In this document: one piece after another, positions 1 through 14,100 of the stretch | Position numbering within the stretch: position 1 is the stretch's first letter | Layout: each line of letters opens with the position of its first letter | Assembly: GCA_000727475.1 (NCBI GenBank) | Contig: KL647314.1 | Location: forward strand, 526,812 to 590,811 | Source of the DNA: Sarcocystis neurona | Lineage: Eukaryota; Apicomplexa; Conoidasida; Eucoccidiorida; Sarcocystidae | Direction: 5' to 3' | DNA length: 64,000 nucleotides | The notes under the pieces: model-generated | Database searches by the model: none | What the model was told of the DNA's origin: nothing | The model's input: only the letters and a program-made list of their open reading frames with translations | Position numbers and translations under genes: made by a program

Positions 1-542
1 GCAGGCAGCAGCAAAACGACACCCCACGCCCTTCTACAGCAGCGGCGCGCCAATTTTTCCCGTCCCCCGGAGCACCCGTGCTACTGCAGCCCCCCGCGCA
101 CTGCAGCATCTCAGACACTCCCGCAGCTGCGTGTGACAACTGCATGCGCGCCTTGATTTCCTCAACAAGCAGACGGATGGTCTCGCCCTCTCTACGTATC
201 TCGTGTCTCGGTCTCTCTGCGTCTGTACACCGACGTCTCCCCCTCCTCTTGCCTGCCTCGTCCGCTCGTCCTCTACGCACCCCACCACCGTCCACCCCCT
301 CGCTCCCCCATGGCCCAAAACGCCCGCGTGCAGTCGCGTCTTGGGGCACTGCAGTAGTGTCCCGTTCCTGTTGAAGAACTACCTACACTTATATGTGACG
401 TCGCCCACAAACAAGTCACGAGCATTCTCTTCACCGCAGGAATCTTATCCGCCGTTGCTGCTGCTGCTGCAAGTGCATATAAACATATATACACACGTAT
501 GTGCAGGGTGTGAGGTAGCGGTGCAAGTAACGAAGAACTCAC

Positions 543-3500
543 GTGGATGAAGAGAGCGACGTAGTCCGCGCCGAGAGTGAACTCGAGCGTCGGGACGATG
601 GAGTCCACATAGGAGAAGAGAGAGGCCGTCGGGTTTCTGAGTCGGTGGGGGACTGCTGCAGGGCTGGCCGACGTGGTCGCGGCGGCAGCGAGTTGCTGCG
701 CCGCGGCAGTAGCGGCATCCGCCCCGTCGAAGAGACCGGTTGTCGCCGGGGCCGCGCCGGCGGCGGCGCTGCAGCTGCTGCCTCCGATGGGAGCTGCCTG
801 CTGCAGCTGCTGTGCAGCCGCGGCCGCGCCGGCGCTGTTGCAGTCCTCCAGCGCCTTCGCCGCCCGCTCCGGGATATACTCCCAGACTCTGTGAGGTCTG
901 TAGGCGGGCACCTTGGACCAGAGGCAGGGGAAGGGCGGCTCCGCCTTGCCGCGGACAAGCACAGCCCCTTCGTCGTCCATGAAGCCGGCCTGCCGTGTCA
1001 GCCGGGCGTGGCTTATCATTTTCTGCCAGCCTCTGCTCGTCGCCTCGCCGCAGAAGCTCCAGTTGGCCCAGCTAGTCACCGACAGCTTCGGGTCTCGAGC
1101 GTTCACTACTGTCAATTCGAATCGAACATTTGGGAAGATCCAGTCCTCTGGATACCAGTCCTGTCTCACTGCTTCGAGGAAGACACTTAAGTGGCTTGCC
1201 TCCGAGTCTGTGCCTGTTGTGCCGCGTGGATGCAGCAGCAGCCGATACGCAAATCCTCGGCAGTATCCCTGTGACGGGCTTTCTAGGTCGTTCTGGGTCT
1301 TCGCGACCTTCCAGAAATTTCGAACGTAGAAGTCAACAGTCTGCGTGTCCCGCTCCTTTGAGCTGCTGCTACTGCTGCTGTTCCCGCTGCTCAAACTGCT
1401 ACTGCAGTTGCCTCCTGCTGCTGCGCCGCCGCCTGCTCCGCCTCCTACTCCAGACGCACCCGTGTATGTCCCGCCGCCCCCGCTGCCCGCAGGGGCGCTG
1501 CCAACTCCTGACCCAGCAACACTAGGCGTCACGCTGCTACTGCTGCCGCCGCCGCCACCTGCCACTCCGCCCGCAGACGACCCCACTGCTGCTGTGTACG
1601 AAAAAGCTGCGCCACCACCACCTGCTGCTGCGCCTCCCGCTCCTCCCGCACACGCGGTGGACGCCGTGTCACCTCCTCCTGCTGCGGAAGACGCGCCCCC
1701 GCTCGCCGGAAGAGCAGCGACGCCGCTGCAGCTGCTCGATGACACGGCATGGGACGATGTCAGACAACCCCCTCCTCCTGCTGCAGCAAGACTCGTCTGA
1801 GCAGCGGGCAGCGAGGGATGGTGGCTCGATATGCAGAGGCCCCCCGCTCCGATCGGAATGCCACGGGTGCTGCTGCTCAGACCCGCGTTCAGTAGTGGGG
1901 ACGCCACTCCTGATGCTCCGCAGCTGTGAGTCTGTTGCTGCTGCAGTCCGGCTGCTCCTCCTCCTCCACCGATCGCGCTTGCACTCCCGCCGCCTCCCGG
2001 AGTCGTCGCGGCCGTTGTGCTGCCACTCAGCCCACATGCGGCGGTACCTCCTCCACCAGACACGAAGGTGTCGGCCGCACACAGCGCTGCGTGTGCATCA
2101 CCAGAAGAAGTTCCGAAGGAGTGCGAGGCTCGCTGGAGTAGCTGCAATGCGTTATTATTGCGATAGATCGACTTCTTCTTCCCATCCCCACCCCCTCCCA
2201 GTCCCGTTCTGTTGCTGCTACTGCCCCGCCGATGTGACGAGCTGTTGCGGTTGTTCGTCCCCTTGTTCTTTCTGCTGGTGTTGCCATGGCTACCTCCGCA
2301 TCCACTGCCGCTTCCGTTCAGTCCGTTGTTCCCCCCGCCACCGCCGCTGCCTCCCCCGGCTGCGCCGCCGCTGCCGCCTCCTCCTCTGCCTCCTGCTGCG
2401 CTTCCGCCACCGCCGCCTCCGCTGCCGCTGCTGTTGCTGCCACTGTTGCTGCTGTTGCTGTTGCTGCTGCTGTTACTGCTGCTGTTGCTGCTGCCGTTGC
2501 TGTTCATGTCGCCGCCCCCACCCCCGCCGCCGTTCGTGGGGTGAGCCGCGCCTGCACATGGAGGCGCCTCCCCCTTGCACCGAGTGTCTACACACTGCAA
2601 ATCAATCTTCTCCACTGCGGGCAGCAGCTCCTCATTCGTCTGCACGCAGCTGCAGCTTCCACGCCTCTCACGCGCCAACCGATGCTCCAGCGTCTGCTGC
2701 ACCTGCGGCTGATGCCGGTGACACGGAGGGGTCAAAGGCAGAGACGGCGATTCTGCTGACGGCGGGACCCCACATGAGAGAAGCGACCCGGGATCCACGC
2801 CGGCACCAGCTGCTGCGGAACATTTGCTGCAGCTGCTGCAGCTGCAACGGCACACTGAAGAAGACGCGCCGTCATTGCTGCTACTGCCGCAGCTCTTACT
2901 GCTAGTGCTGCTGTTGTCGCTGCTGCGGCCGCATCCTTCCCACAACCGCGGACCTGCCGCCTGGCCGTTACCGGCCCTCTCAAAGACGCCTCCGTCACCC
3001 GCACAAGCGACAAAGCTCGGCACATCTTTTCCAAGTTTTTTCTGCTGCGGCTGCTGCTGTCGTTGCTGCTCTTGCAAATGCTGTTCCTTCGTCCCCAAGT
3101 TCGCGGTTCCTCGCGGCTTCTTCTTTTCTGTCTCTGCTGTCATGTGGCTGCCTGCCGCGGCAGCGGAGACTGACGGCCGCGGCGCGACCGCTCCACACGA
3201 CGGATGCTCCCCACCACGCACAGCTGCAGCAGCTGCAGAGAGATCCACAGCACCGCGCTGTTCCTCCTGCTGCTGCTGCTGCTGTCCGCAGCAGGGAGGA
3301 GACACGCACTTGTTGAGCTGCTGCGCGCAGCGGTGCTTCGATTCTTCGAATAACGCCGCCACACACTGCGCCTGCGCATGCAGCGAGCTGTGACGCTGCT
3401 GCAGCAGCTGCTGTTGCTGCTTTAGGACTGCCAGAGCATCCATCGCGGATCCGCCTCCTCCATGTCTCCCCTTTGCTCCTGCTGCGGCTGCGGTTCGGGC

Positions 3501-6500
3501 GCGCCTGCCCTGAGACGACCCGCCTCCAGCAGTCGTCGCAGCGCAAGATGCGACGCCACCTCCTCGCTTCGCACAGCTACCCTCCCCTTGCTGCTGCCGC
3601 TGCTGCTTCCCACTTCGTGACGCCGTTGCTGTTCCACCCAGTCCCGGTATTTTGAGCGTCCCTTCGGAAGACACGCGCCCCTCGCTACCGTCATCGGCCT
3701 CAAATAGAAGATCATACACATATCCGTCGAGCAGCAGCTCGTCACCCGCTGCATCACTTCGGTCGCTGCTGTGGCTGCTGTTGCTGGTGCCGCCACGAAG
3801 AACGGACAGAGGCTGTACTGCAGAGAAGATGATGCCACTGCTGTTGTCGCAGCCACCGACGCCTTCTCTGACTTCTTCCGCCGCGTCCTCGTCGCTGCCG
3901 CTGTCTACGCCGCTGCCGCTCTCTCGACTCCTGACGCTGCTGCTGCAGCGGCTGCTGCTCTCGTCTTCGCTGCTGCCTCTGCTGCTGCTGCTGCCTCCGC
4001 CTCCTTCTTCTCCTCCGTTGGTAGTCACAAACTCTCCCGTCCTTCCCGAGTCTCTGCGCTGCGCTGCGCGGTCTCGCACGTTCCGCACTCGCCTCCCCAC
4101 CAGCAGCGGCTTCACGGCTGCCCTCGCTGCTGCTTCTTTGGCAAGAAGCTGTTTCTTCCTCTTTCCGTCCGCGGCATCGCCTGTCTGCGCTTCGCATCTA
4201 GTGCTGCCGCCCGTGCACGTTGGACCGTGCAGCAGTGCCTCTCTTGCTGCTGCACCCCCGGCGTCGCCCTCGGCGGGCTGCTCCTCCCTGTCTGGGGAGA
4301 AAAAGGGGAAAGACAAGGCTCGTCTTCTACTCTGCAGTAACAACTCACGCGCTTGGAGCAGACGCTCTCTCCGGGCCGCTATCAACGCCTCCTGATCCTG
4401 CTGTTCCAACTCGCCCTTCTTCTTCTTACGCTTCTGGGGAAGCAAAAGCTGCACTGCTCCCGCTGGACTCCCCCCCGGCGCGGTTGTCGGCTGCTGCAGT
4501 CCCAGGACTCCTGTCCTACTGCTGCTACTGCCTGCCGCAGACATTTTTCCCTTCTTCGAGGAGAAGGACGCGGGAAACAGCAAAGTACTGGGGAGATCGG
4601 CGGTACAGATCACGTTGGAAGGCAACGCAGTCCCACCCCACGCATCAGAAAGAGCAGCATCAGCTGCTGTCGCAACACCCGCACTGCTTCCAGCAGCGAC
4701 GCTTTCAGCCCCACCCTCTTTCTTCACACTGCCTGTCATCCCTGCCCCTACCGTCAACGCAGCCGCATCCCCACACAGCTTCGTCTTGTGTCCTGCAGAG
4801 GCAGAAAAAGTAACAGAGGCCGCTGTCGCAGCAGCTGGAAACCCAGCAGCGGCAGCCGCGTACTGTCCCTGCTCCTCTTCTGCCACGCTACACAGCCCGG
4901 ACGCGTCCGTACCAAGTCCGCTGCCGCAGTAGTCCTCAGACGCAAGTTCTACCGATTGTCGTTTGCCTTTGCCTTTGCTGCTGCATCCGCACACACTCCC
5001 CCCATGCTTGCCGCGCAGTGTCAGTGTCTTCTGCTGCTGCTGGTCCCGGCTGCAGCCACCGGCCTCGTTCTTTCGACCTGCCTCACCTTCTCCCCACTGA
5101 CATCCGCTGCTTGTGACGAGAGGCGGAGACTGCTGCTGCTTTACCGTTTGCTGCTGCTCCTCCTCTTCATTCTCGTCGGCGGGAGTTCCAGCCTCTCCGG
5201 GGGCCGCTCCCGACTCGCCCGCCACACCCGCAGCAGGCGGCGTCGCTGCTGCTGCTGGATGAAGAGTCCGACGCTTTCCACCGCGCCCCGTAGGTCGCTT
5301 CTTCGTTTCCGCCGCCGCTGCAGCCTCCTTCATGCACTGCAACTGCTGCAGCAAAGCAGCAGCCACCATACGATTTGTGTACACATGGCAATTCTCGCCA
5401 TCGTCACACGCGGGACAGGGGGCAGCAGCGGCACAAGTGAGTAGACGTGCCGCAGCAGGAAGAAGGGCGGGTGGAATCACCTTACGTCCTCCTTCTCCCT
5501 GCTGCTGCGCTGAAGCGATATATCGCAGCGCCTCCAGCAACGCCTCTTGCTGCTCCTGCAACGCGCTCTTTGAACACCTACCCACCCCTGCTGCAGCACC
5601 ATCAGCAGCAGTAGCGCCAGCAAGACAAGCAGAGTCGTCATCCACACCGGCTCGTGTTGTCGGCCTTTTCTTGCTGCGTCCTGCTGCAGCTGCCTTCGCA
5701 GTCGGCTTTCTCTCCTCTGGGTCGACAGTGCTGCTGTGGTCCGTCTTCCCGAGAGCCTTGCATGCGCCTCCTGGCGAAGAGGCGCTCGCGCTGCTGCTGC
5801 TGCTGCTTCCGCTTCCCGCAGTCGGGACCCCACAGAAAACAGCTCCTTGTTCGTGAAGCCAGCGATGCAGTGCCGTGGCTTTCTTCTTCTTCTTCTCCCA
5901 GAAATCCTCGCCAGAAATACTCTTGTCCGTCTCTGCTTTTACGTGGACCTCCTCCAGGGCGTTGCTGCAGCCGGAAGAGACACCTCCCGGCGCTGTTGCT
6001 CTTGATTCTGTTGCTCCTGCTGCGCCCGTGCTGCTGTCCACAGCGTCTTCGTCGCCCTGTGACACACCCTGCGCGCTTCTGTTGCAGTGGCGAGAGTCCC
6101 CGTCCTTGCTCTTACGCAGCGACGCTTCCTCGGTACCGCCCACACCTGCTGCTGCTGCTCCGCCTGTGCCCTTCCCTCCTTTTGGCCTGCACGGCGAGCG
6201 TCTGCTCGGTTGGCCAGCAGCCCCTGCTGCAGCCCTCACCTCACCGACGCCGACGTCCTTCCGTTTCATCGCAGCGGCCACTGCTTCCGCTGCTGCTGCC
6301 GCCAGATGCGCTGCTAGAAGTGCTGTTGCTGCCTCTGTGGAAGCCGAGGAACGTGCTGCCTGTGCTGCCTCGTCTCCTTCCCCCTCTCCTTGCGCAGCGC
6401 CAGCGTATGAAGATTTTCTTCCTATTGCGCCCAATATGATGCCCTGGTCAGTCACTACGCAGCCGTCGATACAGCTGTCGCTGTCGCTGCTTCTGCTGCT

Positions 6501-8561
6501 GTAGCTGCTCAACATGTCATCCTCGCTGTCACTCCTGCTGCTGCTGCCAGCGCTCACGAAACCAAGTTCTCCCTTCCTCGGCAGCCCCCACGTAGAAGTG
6601 CCACGTCCCCCATCCTCTTTTTGTTCTCTCTCGTCTCGACTGGCCGCTGATGCTGCTGCTGCGGCACCGGCCCGCCTGCCTCGCTGCTTGTCGCCCGTCG
6701 CCGCCACCCCTGCTGCGCCGTCTCCCACCACCGCTGCTCCTCCCGTCCGCAGCGTCGTCTTCTTGCTTCCTTCCTTTGCTGCTGTTGCTTCACCGGGAGA
6801 CTCAGAAGTAGCCGCAGCAGCAACGTCATACTCACACTGAGTACCACTGTCCGAGACCCCAACTCCAGGCATGCCGCTGTTACGGGCGGGCTCGACACAC
6901 CTCCTGCCGCAGTCGCCGCATCGGGTGCTGCTGTCCCTCCTGCTGCAGATGCCCTTCGCGGCGCAGGTCCCGCTGCTGTTCCCCATCTCGACATTGCAGC
7001 CGCAGCTCTCGTTACCGCCCTTAAAAGCGTCTTTATTCCTCCCGCTCTTCGTCCTGCCTTTGTAATTCTTTTTGCTGTCGCCGTCACCTTCACACCTGCC
7101 GGCGTTGCTGCCGCGGCTGCTGTTGCTGCAGCCTTCCTTGCCACTCCCCAACGCATCCATGGGACAACTGCTGCAAAGGCAGCACGTTTCACTGCGGCTG
7201 CTGTGGCTGCTCTCCGTCGCTTCGCTGCGAACCTTCCTCGAGGAGCGACGCGTGCAGCTGGGGCTGGCGTCCTCCGCGGCGAACGCAGGATCCAAGTGCA
7301 AACCTGGCGGGCCTGCTGCTGCAGGACACACCCCAGAGGCGGCAACGGGACTCAACGGCGGAGGGAGGTCCGTCGGGCAGGAAAAAATTTCAGAGGCCGA
7401 GGAGAGAGACGAAGGCTGCTGCCCGGCTGCGCATGCTTCTCCTGCTGCTTCTGGGTCTCCCTTGCAGATCGTAGGCAGTCCGGTGTACACACAGCAGCCC
7501 GCGGCTGCTGCTGCACCAGCAGTGACACCGGCAGCCGCGCCGCTGTCGTCCCCAGCGACACAACCCTCAGAACTCTCTGCATCCACCACATGCATCTCGA
7601 GCAGCTTGTGCTGCGGCTCCAGCAAATCTGCCAATCCGCCGACCGGGCCTGCTGCTGCTGTACACGGAGGAGATAAAGCAGTCTGTAGGAAACTGCTGCT
7701 GCGGCGGCGAGACGTCGGACGCTGCTCTGCGCCGGCCGCAGAAAACTCGCAATTCAAAATGCACAAAGAAGCCGGCTGGGAAGCACAGCCTACACCCCTT
7801 TCCCTACTGCAGCTGCTTTCGCTCGTGCTGCTTCGGCAGCTGCGCATGCTACACCTACTCCGGACGGTGACGCAGCTGTCGTCACCCTCGCTGCTGCAGT
7901 CGTCGTCTCCCACTGTAGCCGCGAGCTGGTGAATCGCAGCTGCCTTTGCAGCAGGAGCAGCACCGGAGCGAGTCGACTGCTGGTTCGGCACTCCCGTGTC
8001 GGGGTCAGCTGGGAAGTGGTCAGTCACTAAAGAAGGGGAAGGAGGCAAGGAAGAGAAAACCAGACACGACTCACCAGCTGCCTCAGTCGGAGAGCACGCT
8101 GCACACGCGTCCACCCCAGATTTCCACGGAGAATTGCTCTCCTCCGGTCGGTGGTTTTGTTCTTGCGTCCAGGCGGAGGCCGAGGCGCCATTCCACATAA
8201 GCGGAGAAGCCAACAGGCGACTGGCGCTCCGCGTCAACGCAGCACCAGACGCAGCACAGGCAGAGGCAGAGCTCGCAGCAGCAGGAGCAGCAGAAACGCA
8301 GGAGGAAGCAGAGGCCGAAGGAGCAGCTGCAACTGCGGCGCGACTCTTTCGGCTCTTTAGGGGGACCTCTCGAAGAGTGTATGAGGAGGGACGGAAAGAA
8401 TCGGCAGGGATGGCACCGAGGGGCACAGGTGGTGAAGCAGCCGAGAACGGAACGCCCTCTGTCTTACAGACCGCCGCTGCTGGGGCTGCAGCAGGTAGCG
8501 TGTCCAGCGCAGCAGCCAAGGAAGGAGGAGGCAGACAAACCTGCAGTCGCGAGGAGGTCAT
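543..8561 (-). CDS. MATH-domain protein with very long low-complexity N-terminal region (partial, continues left)
   Basis: One exon of 2,673 codons, taken from the first in-frame ATG (8561; a TTTTCCAG acceptor lies just upstream, so earlier exons are possible) to a GTGAGT donor at 542-537. About residues 1-2400 are homopolymer-rich (Ala, Ser, Gly, Gln, Cys and Asn runs) with scattered charged stretches and no recognisable fold. Residues about 2408-2565 match a MATH (meprin/TRAF homology) domain: FYVRNFWKV opening strand, GFAYRLLLHPRG, LSVFLEA, the FELTVVNARD core, a Trp-Gln helix, and GFMDDEGAVLVRGK. MATH domains bind short peptides in TRAFs, SPOP and USP7-type ubiquitin proteases, so an adaptor role in ubiquitin or trafficking pathways is possible, but no catalytic domain is seen here. 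The exon ends inside a folded-looking segment, so more protein lies to the left. The MATH call is firm; the function is inferred. Confidence 0.8.
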
Positions 8562-8585
8562 CGCTTCTGCTGGAAAACAGTACAA

Positions 8586-10498
8586 GCTACTGCTGTTCGG
8601 CTACCCCAACTGCTGCTCCTGCTGCCCGTCCTCGCAGCTGTATGCCTGCTACCCGTGGTCACTCCTGCTGCCCATGCAGCGCTCGCGGCAGGGAACGGCT
8701 ACGGCGAACAGACCAGCAGACGTCTTTGCCTGGGCCTATTGTTGTCTCTGATGGTGCTGTTCTCCTCGCAGTGAGACGCGCTGTGTGGCTCACGTTGTTC
8801 CTGATAACCCACCCATGCCGTTTCCCCACCCCTGCAGCCGCTGCTCTAAAAGGAAGTGCGGCTACTGTTGAACGCTTGCCTGGTGCCTCCACTGCTTCGC
8901 CTGCTGCGTCCGCTGCTGTGTTTCTTCCTGCTGTTCGCTCCCCTTTGCTGCTGGATTTGCTGCCGCCGGTTTGGCTGCGACAGAAACGCTCCGGCTGCCG
9001 CCCTCCGAAGTCCTGGAAGGAAGGGCCAGCTCGGAGAGGAAGGTTAATCTTCTCTGCGCCTGCGACAGGTTACGAGGAGGGAACAGCTGAGATTAGTCGT
9101 GATTGATAGTCCTACTGCCTCTACGTTGCCGGTGCTGACGCTCCCGTCGTAGTTCACAGCAGTTGCGATAGCTGCTGCCGCACAGCACTCGGCTCGATCA
9201 GATGCTGTTCGACAGCAGCTGCTGCTGAAAAAAAAAATCCGAATGACTGAGAGGGGAAGAAGAGGAAGACGAGGACGCAGCAGCTCAGGGAGGCTGCCGC
9301 CGTCGAGCATTGCTAGCAGGGGGCGCGGGCGTGTACACGGCCGCGAATGCGGCTACTGCGGAGTGGTATGCCGATATGGTGGCACAAAAAATGCAACACG
9401 GGCAGTTAATCAGCAGCAGCAAGAAGAAGGAGAAGAAGAACAATCCGACGAGGCCGAAAGTGGTGAAAAAAAAAAGCGGTAAGTGAGCACACAAATGGAA
9501 TCGGCGGTATTCGCATGACAACGCACCGGGGGGAGGGGAGAGAGCGGCAGGAAGGGGCAGAAAAAGAGAGGGGACTTGCACTGGCCAGAAACTTCTGCCT
9601 ACAATTTACAAGGAAGAACAACACAAAAGAAGCTGGGGCTGACAATATTCGACGAGTGTTCCTCTGTAATTATTACTGTCACACCGGCGAGGCCGCCCTT
9701 CTTCTGGTACGGTGTACCTATTACTGCTGCTGCTGCCACGGTTGCGGCTGCTGCTGCTGTTGCTGCTGCTGTTGCTGCCGTGCGCGCCGCTGCAGTCACC
9801 GACGACGCTATTACTGTAGTGGGAGTACGGCAAGGAGACTACATGGAAAGTCGGAAGGGGGGAAGCCGTCGCTGCAGCTACAAACGCACAGTCACCGCTG
9901 ACAGAGTCAGGAGGGACGGAAAGAAAAAAAGAAGGGGAGAGGAGACGAAGAACAAGGCGAAAAGAACAGAAATTCTCGATCGTCTCACGTGCTGCTGCGG
10001 GGAGCACCTGCTACCTTCTGCTGCCGTAGTTGCTGCTAATCCGCGGCTCTGTGTTCTTACGGCGGCGTCGTGGAACTAGTAGGAGCAGCAGGTGTATACG
10101 CAGAGCATCCCGGGTTCTGCTGCTGTCTAATGAGAAGGAAAATAGCCGCATTACGAACAGCAGAACCTGCTGCAGCAACGATATCATCCCCGCGGCCGCA
10201 GCAACACCGTGTTGTGTGATGCAGCAGCGCCGGTGTATACTAGAAGGGGGACAGCCGCAGTTGCAAGCGACTATACGGCGAGGCACCAGCAACAACACGG
10301 CAGCAGCAGTTCAGCTGCTGCTGAAGAGGAGGAGGAGGCGGCGAGCTGTACAACAAACAACCTTACGTGTTAGTACTGCTGCTGCTTTCGCTGCTCTTCG
10401 CGTTGTGTGACACCAACCCAGCACCATTCATTCCTGCGTACCGTGGATGCACAGGGGAACCTCTCACCTTCTGCTGCTGCCGTTGCTGCTTCTTTCCG
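8586..10498. other. Repeat-rich non-coding stretch 5' of the MATH gene
   Basis: CTG/TGC clusters on the plus strand alternate with purine-rich A/G tracts (for example 9240-9480 and 9510-9640). All open frames here are short or low-complexity, and none has convincing splice sites. It could hold the promoter or 5' untranslated exons of the minus-strand MATH gene, but nothing specific can be pointed to. Confidence 0.5.
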
Positions 10499-11194
10499 TC
10501 AGCGGCTGGCCGCTGCAGCTTCGTATTGGGAGAACAGGAAGCCTCTAGTCTCCCGCGCATAGCAGAGGAGCTGCCCTGATCCTCTCATTTGCCGCTCTGG
10601 TGCCCAGCTGTCTTCTGATGCTGCTCTGTCGCTAGTGTACCGCAGCCGCTTTCCAGCTGCTGCTGCATCACGTGGTGGTGCCCCGGCCTCCATCCTTTGC
10701 AGTGAAGATGCTGCTGTTGCGGCTTTTGGCGCCTGCTGCAACACCTTCGACACGCAGCCACTGCTGCGGCTGGCGTCGCCTCTCCATGCTAACCTCACCC
10801 ACTCCAACACAAGTAGAATGTTCAACAACGAGGCGATGCCGTAGCGGGTGCTGCATCTCAAAAAGGCCGTCTTGCTGCGGCGGCTTGTGTTGTTGCTTCG
10901 GTCCTGGTGCTGCGTTTTGCTACTGCTGCTGCTGCTGCTTTTGCTTCCATGCTCTGCTTCTGCTTTTGCGCCCTTGCGGCTACCGCTGCAACTGCTGCGT
11001 CGTTGCTTCTTCGGCCTCTGCGTACTTGCTGCCGGTGCTACTTCTACCCACGCGCTGCAGCTGCTGCTTCTGCTTCTGCCTCGTTGCTCCTGTCGCTTTC
11101 GCATCTGTGCTGCTGCTTCTGCTTCCTTGCTGCTGTCGCTGCTCCGCCGTACCTGCCGATGCTGCTGCACCTGCTGCCAGACACTACCCCTCAA
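10499..11194 (-). other. Weak minus-strand open frame, low complexity
   Basis: An open frame of 231 codons, rich in Ser, Arg, Lys and Ala in its first half (a basic, Ser-repeat composition like that of Eimeria coding exons) and more mixed in the second half, with a short hydrophobic stretch near its middle. It could be an upstream exon of the MATH gene or a separate gene. No domain or good splice border supports it, and it may be a chance frame through CAG arrays. Confidence 0.2.
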
Positions 11195-14100
11195 GGAAGC
11201 ACCTACGGCAAATAAGCGGACACAATAACAGCACAGCCCGGCCGCCAGGTCACTGTGCCGCAGTAGAACGATGTGTTCAGCACAGCGGCGACTAGGGAAG
11301 CCCCATCACTCTAGCGGTGTTGGGGGAAGAAACAGCACGACCACTGTAAGAGAACATCAGCATATACACATGCCACATTGAGGTGGTGAGCAGATACCTT
11401 AAGATTTATTTTACCTTAACCACGTACGTTAATTCCAGTAGGTGGCGAGGTATGATGCCGTCAAGTGACCGCCGGGCGCGGGCCATTGCTGCCAGCTTCC
11501 GCTGGTGCTTCGCCCCTCATTCCTGTTACTGTTGACACTAGTACAGTACCTCAGCGCGAGGCTGTACACCTGCCGGCAAGTCTGCCGCTATCGCTGCTGT
11601 AGGTAGAGTTGCGCATGCTGCAGGTACTGTTGTTATCCGTGTTGCTCCACGTGTAGCGGATGTGCGTCCAGTAGACGGAGACGGAGAGAACGGCATAGTC
11701 GTGGAGGAGCGGCTCGGAGCATGCCGTACGGCCGACCCTCAGGGAACCGGCGCCACCTCATGTGTGTGGTGTCTCCGCTAGCGATACTGCAGCTGCTGAG
11801 CAGTGCTGCTTTCCCCACTACCGGGACACTGGTGCTGTCTCCCGTCGAACTGCTGCTGCTTGGTCAACCGAGCACACAAGAGCTACCCAGAGAGGAAATG
11901 CTGCACACTACATGTGCAGCAACTGCAGCAGAACACCGCAGCACCAGCAGCAGCAGACCACCGCAGCAGCAGACCACCGCAGCACCAGCGCCACCACATG
12001 CTGGTGACGACCTCTACACGCTAGCACCAGCCGCAGCAGAAGACTACTGAGGGAAGCACGCATATTAACTGCGGCAGCACCACGAGTGGTACCACAAACA
12101 GCAGCTGCAACAGCATCAGCACTGGTGCAGGTGCAGGCGCGTGGGGACGTACAAGAGGTTTGAGAAAGTCGGTGGCCTACTTTGGCAAGGCGTGCGCGCC
12201 ACAAGAAGCCTTCGCGGCTGCTACAATGCGCAACAACGAGACAGATTAGCAGCAGCAAGGGCAAAGGCTCAACAGCTGCTGCAGTCGCACCATTGCCTGC
12301 AGGGGGAGCTGAGTCCTCCTGGGCAACACGCACAGAAGCATAGCTCAGATTCGATGGAGGTGGCGTAGCGCTGCCGGTGTTGAGATCTTTCCCCAAAATG
12401 AATGACGTGGGGGTACAGCGTGAGCACACGAGCGAGACCCCACGGACACAACAAGACTCACAGAGCACCTCCCGAGGATCATTCAGGATTTGTGTTAGCA
12501 GGATGTTATCACTGCCAAGAATCGGCCAAAGATCCCTTCTACAAATACATGTGTAAGCGAGTAGTGGCAGTAATAAAGTGGTGATAAAGTACTGGACCTG
12601 AAAAGTGCACGCTGATCCCTTTTTGCTCTGATGCTTTTCGATCGCAACTGGTGTTTCTCACGCTGCTACTCCCACGTAACGTGACTGGAAGCACAGCAAG
12701 ACGGTAGGAGTCAGAGCGTCTGGCTTGTTGTGAAATGGTGGCGCAATGTTCGGCGCGTTGTTGTGGAAGGATCCGTGTTGCATTCTAATCCTGCAGTAGT
12801 GCTGCAACAGTTGTTGCAGCTGGTGCCGCTCAAGCTGCTGCTTGTGATCGTGAGAATACGCCTCCGCTGGTCCTACCAGAGCTGCCGTTGGGGTTGACCA
12901 CGCCACCCGCCAGTTGTGCTGCTACTGTCTTTGCGCTTCGCGAGACGTCCACCACCAAGCGTCGGTGACACTGCGCATCATTTCGAGACAGTCATGTCCC
13001 CCAGACTTTTTAGTATTCTTTTAGTGGTACTGCACCGTGAACAGCGGCCAGCGCAGAGATGCCACGGGTACGTGATGCTGCTGTGGAGGCAAAGTCCCGG
13101 CAGCATATTGACGTCTCACACCCCTGATGGGGAAGACAAGCAATTGTTGGTTGAAGTCTGACATGGTTTTCAGCAGCAGCAGCACTCTGCTGAGTCAACG
13201 GCAGCACGTCACAGACGATCTACGGGCATGAGTGCCTTAAAGATAAGGGCCGCAACACCTCCTCTAATTGCCGGTGCCGCCATAGGAGGAGCAACAACAG
13301 CAGCAGCAGCCACCCTACAAGCAGCAACAGCTGCCGATGCGTCTCCAGGGTCAGTGACACGGGCATCTCGAGTGAAAGTGCGCCTCTACATGTACTGATG
13401 GCGGTGAAGTAATTGGCGCGGAGCTGTGTTGCTGCGTCTCTTGCCGGCACCGGCGCCCCAGCACTTGGCAATTTCTAGGGTGCTTGGGCGTGGAAGCGTC
13501 TCCTTGTTGCACGCCACTGCTTGCTTCGTGACCCGCTGCTTTCGTGCATACACCGGACATATCGCAAGCTACGTGGTACAAGCAAATGCAGACCGGTTTG
13601 TAAACGCCCCACCAGCTTCTCCAGGGAACACCAGGAAACGTAAATATCCGCGTATCCACACAACAAATACACCGCATCTTTCTGCCGTCGGAGTAAAAGT
13701 TTTGTGCAAGTCGGTACACCGGCAGCACGCGCAAAGCGAGCAGCCCACCTTGCAGTGCTGGAACTACAGAGTAGTGTACATGTGGTGCGTATGCGAGAAT
13801 CCTACGTGCAGAAGCGTTCGCTCACAGATTTCTAAAATACCTGGGAGCAGCAAGCGATAGCCGCACGCAGCAAATGTAGAAGCAAGCACACAGTAAATAC
13901 TGTTGAAGGCGTGAGTGTTGAGGGTATAAGGTTGGTATCGCACGCAAATGGAGCAGCCCATCTACGGACAGTGGCGCCATAACAACAAACTCACATTTTC
14001 GCCGTGTAATGGATCACATGTGCAAGAGTGTACGTACGCATGTGTACACCCTCAGATACACCAACATAACTGTATACATCTAGAGGGACGAACGCACGTA

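Noticed and set aside
2300..2520. Dense regular CTG-type repeats that could suggest a CRISPR-like array
   Set aside because: They are trinucleotide arrays inside an open reading frame, with no spacer-repeat periodicity, in a eukaryotic genome.
7996..8751. Plus-strand open frame opposite the start of the MATH gene
   Set aside because: It is antisense to the repeat-coding exon and has no independent support.
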